Assembly (NCBI RefSeq): GCF_031143425.1
Contig: NC_090444.1
Coordinates: forward strand, 1,349,188,323 to 1,349,252,322
Origin: Pleurodeles waltl
Lineage: Eukaryota; Chordata; Amphibia; Caudata; Salamandridae
Reading direction: 5' to 3'
DNA: 64,000 nucleotides
Made by a program: the position numbers and the translations under genes. The stretch's first letter is position 1. Every line of letters begins with the position of its first letter. Shown here piece by piece: positions 62,024-64,000 of this stretch. Under the pieces are notes generated by a model. The model did not search any database and was not told the DNA's origin. It was given only the letters and a program-made list of their open reading frames with translations.

Positions 62024-62626
62024 GCAACATTCAACGTTTAAGGGTACCTGTGAAGACAACATTATAATAAACCATGTTTTTCTGAGTATTATATTGTGAA
62101 CTACTTTCACCGGCTTAAAAAATTATCATTATCTGCGGTGCTGGTTTTTGCATTGGATATTTTAGAAGTTCGGGGCTTAGTGACAGCTTCAGTATAGTAG
62201 ATCTGCCCCAAATTTATGTAGATGATAATACGTGTATTTCCTCATTTGTTCATTTCAAGCTGGGTTTTAGTAGCAACCAAGTTGAACACCTATATTCAGG
62301 CTTTTCACCGTCAGGACTTGATTGGCAAAACCATATTCCATCTCTTCACACTTGATATGTCAGCGGGAAGGCTGACTGAAAGTTGAAAAACCAATACTGT
62401 ATGAATAATTAAGCAAAAGGTGGACATATGGCCATTGTTTTACTTATGTTATTATTCCTTTCTAATAGTAATCTTACATTTGCAGCAGGTCCTTGCATTC
62501 TAAATATTTTTTCTTCAAGTGCACTTAGAAAAAGATACTTATGCATGTCTAGGACTTTTGCCATGAGTAAGCAAGTGATGCACATGACAGAGTGTTTTTC
62601 AACACCGTAGCTGACTCATGCTCACT
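61272..62626. other. Unassigned intronic DNA
   Basis: No gene recognised. It includes the TA microsatellite listed separately. Confidence 0.35.
61992..62023. repeat. (TA)n microsatellite
   Basis: About 16 TA-type units with one C interruption, read directly. Confidence 0.9.
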
Positions 62627-64000
62627 TTAACCCCTTAGCTGCTGGGCCTTTTCCCCCCCAGTGCTGAGCCCTTTTTTGGCTATTTGGGGTAGTTCGCGCT
62701 TAGGGCTTCATAACTTTTTGTCCACATAAGCTAACCACGCCAAATTTGCGTCCTTTTTTTCCAACATCCTAGGGATTCTAATGGTACCCAGAGTTTGTGG
62801 TTTACCCTGGAGGAGACCAAGAAAATAGCCAAAATACAGTGAAAATTTAGTTTTTTCCAAAAAAATGGGAAAAAAGGGCCGCCGAAGATGGCTTGTGGTT
62901 TTTTCCCTGAAAATGCCATCAACAAAGGGTTTCTGGTGCTGAAATCACTATCTTCCCACCTTTCAGGAACGGGCAGACTTGAATCAGAAAACCACATTTT
63001 CCAACACAAATTTGGCATTTTACTGGGACATACCCCATTTTTACTATTTTTGGTGCTTTCAACCTCCTTCCAGTTAGTGACAGGAATGGGTGTGAAACCA
63101 ATGCTGGATCCCGGAAAGCTAAACATTTCTGAAAACTAGACAAAATTCTGAATTCAGCAAGGGGTCATTTGTGTAGATCCTACAAGGTTTTCCTACAGAA
63201 AATAACAGCTGAAATAAAAAAATATTGAAATTGAGCTGAAAACAACAGCCATTTTTCTTTATGTTTTACTCTGTAACTTTTTCCTGCGATGTCAGATTTC
63301 TGAAAGCAATATACCGTTTTGTCTGCTGGACTCTTCTTGTTGCGGGGATATAAAGGGCTTATAGGTTCATCAAGAACCCTAGGTACCCAGAGCCAATAAA
63401 TGAGGTGCACCCTGCAGTTGGTTTTCATTCTATACTGGGTATACAGCAATTCATTTGCTGAAATATGAGGAGTGAAAAAGAGGTATCAAGAAAACCTTTG
63501 CATTTCCAAAATGGGATCAAGATAAGGTTTTGAGGAGCAGTGGTTATTTGCACATCTTTGAATTCCGAGGTGCCCATACTAGCATGTGAATTGCAGGGCA
63601 TTTCTCAAATAGACGTCTTTTTTACACACTCTCTTATATTTGGAAGGAAAAAATGTAGAGAAAGATAAGGGGCAATAACACTTCTTTTGCTATTCTATGT
63701 GCCCCCAAGTCTCCCGATAAAAATGATACCTCACTTGTGTGGGTAGGCCTAGCGCCCGCGACAGGAAATGCCCCAAAACACAACGTGGACACATCCCATT
63801 TTTTCACAAAATACAGAGCTGTTTTTTTGCAAAGTGCCTACCTGTAGATTATGGCCTCTAGCTCAGCCGGCATATAGGGAAACCTACCAAACCTGTACAT
63901 TTTTGAAAACTAGAGACCTAGGGGAATCCAAGATGGGGTGACTCGCGGGGCTCTGACCAGGTTCTGTTACCCAGAATCCTTTGCAAACCTCAAAAAGTGG
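62627..64000. mobile_element. TTAA element, second copy, left part (runs off window)
   Basis: It begins with TTAA at 62627-62630 and CCCCTTAGCTGCTGGGCC, the same TIR type as 8294. It then follows 8298-10035 of the first copy collinearly, with frequent substitutions, through 'cacgccaaatttgcgtcc', 'ggaaggaaaaaatgtagag' and the first 382-bp unit (anchor at 63727-63737). The right end and any further tandem units lie beyond the window. Confidence 0.88.

Noticed and set aside
1..64000. tRNA, rRNA or other structured RNA genes
   Set aside because: No cloverleaf with A/B boxes or rRNA core sequence was recognised by eye; a tRNAscan/Infernal run would be needed to exclude small ones.
5296..64000. 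Exons of PGM3, the usual head-to-head neighbour of DOP1A
   Set aside because: No PGM3-like coding text was seen on either strand; it probably lies beyond the window.

Overview
This is vertebrate nuclear DNA, most likely from a salamander with a giant, transposon-filled genome. A newt such as Pleurodeles fits best, because several interspersed repeats match newt families as I remember them; this was not checked by search. The only host coding sequence I recognise is one exon of DOP1A (DOPEY1) on the minus strand at 5106-5295. It has a clear splice acceptor and donor and carries the first 46 codons of a very conserved N-terminus. No next coding exon is visible at lower coordinates, and no exon 1 is recognisable above it. 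If exon 1 lies beyond 64000, everything from 5296 to 64000 is one intron, more than 58 kb long, made mostly of mobile elements.

Layout. Positions 1-5105 hold a 261-bp tandem repeat and AT-rich intron. Positions 6223-19102 hold a decayed endogenous retrovirus (gag, protease, RT, RNase H, integrase, start of env) on the plus strand. It is split twice: by a 5.2-kb TTAA-flanked, piggyBac/Kolobok-type non-autonomous DNA element (8294-13530) inside the RT domain, and by a 2.04-kb solo LTR (16219-18262) between integrase and env. Positions 19578-29190 hold a hAT-like MITE, a CR1/L2-like LINE fragment (minus), an L1-like fragment (minus) and an L1-like fragment (plus). Positions 29191-44821 are mostly unassigned intron with a perfect hAT-like MITE (37054-37217), two related LTR-like repeats (about 39770 and 40960) and a 309-bp insertion with 15-bp target duplications (43602-43910). 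Positions 44822-52343 form a four-layer nest: an LTR split by a minus-strand L1, itself split by another LTR, itself split by a GC-rich hairpin-chain element. Positions 52344-64000 hold small hairpin elements, a fourth L1 fragment, a second hairpin-chain element, a hAT-like element, and a second copy of the TTAA element running off the window end.

The genes do not form an operon or pathway. DOP1A is the only functional candidate; all retroelement reading frames are broken. The most interesting signals are: (a) a chain of two tiny upstream ORFs linked by stop/start overlaps to the DOP1A start codon; (b) a group of TIR elements built as chains of perfect hairpins whose arms seem to co-vary between copies; (c) cleanly datable nested insertions, including a TTAA insertion whose removal restores the host frame. 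I found no convincing new multi-gene system.
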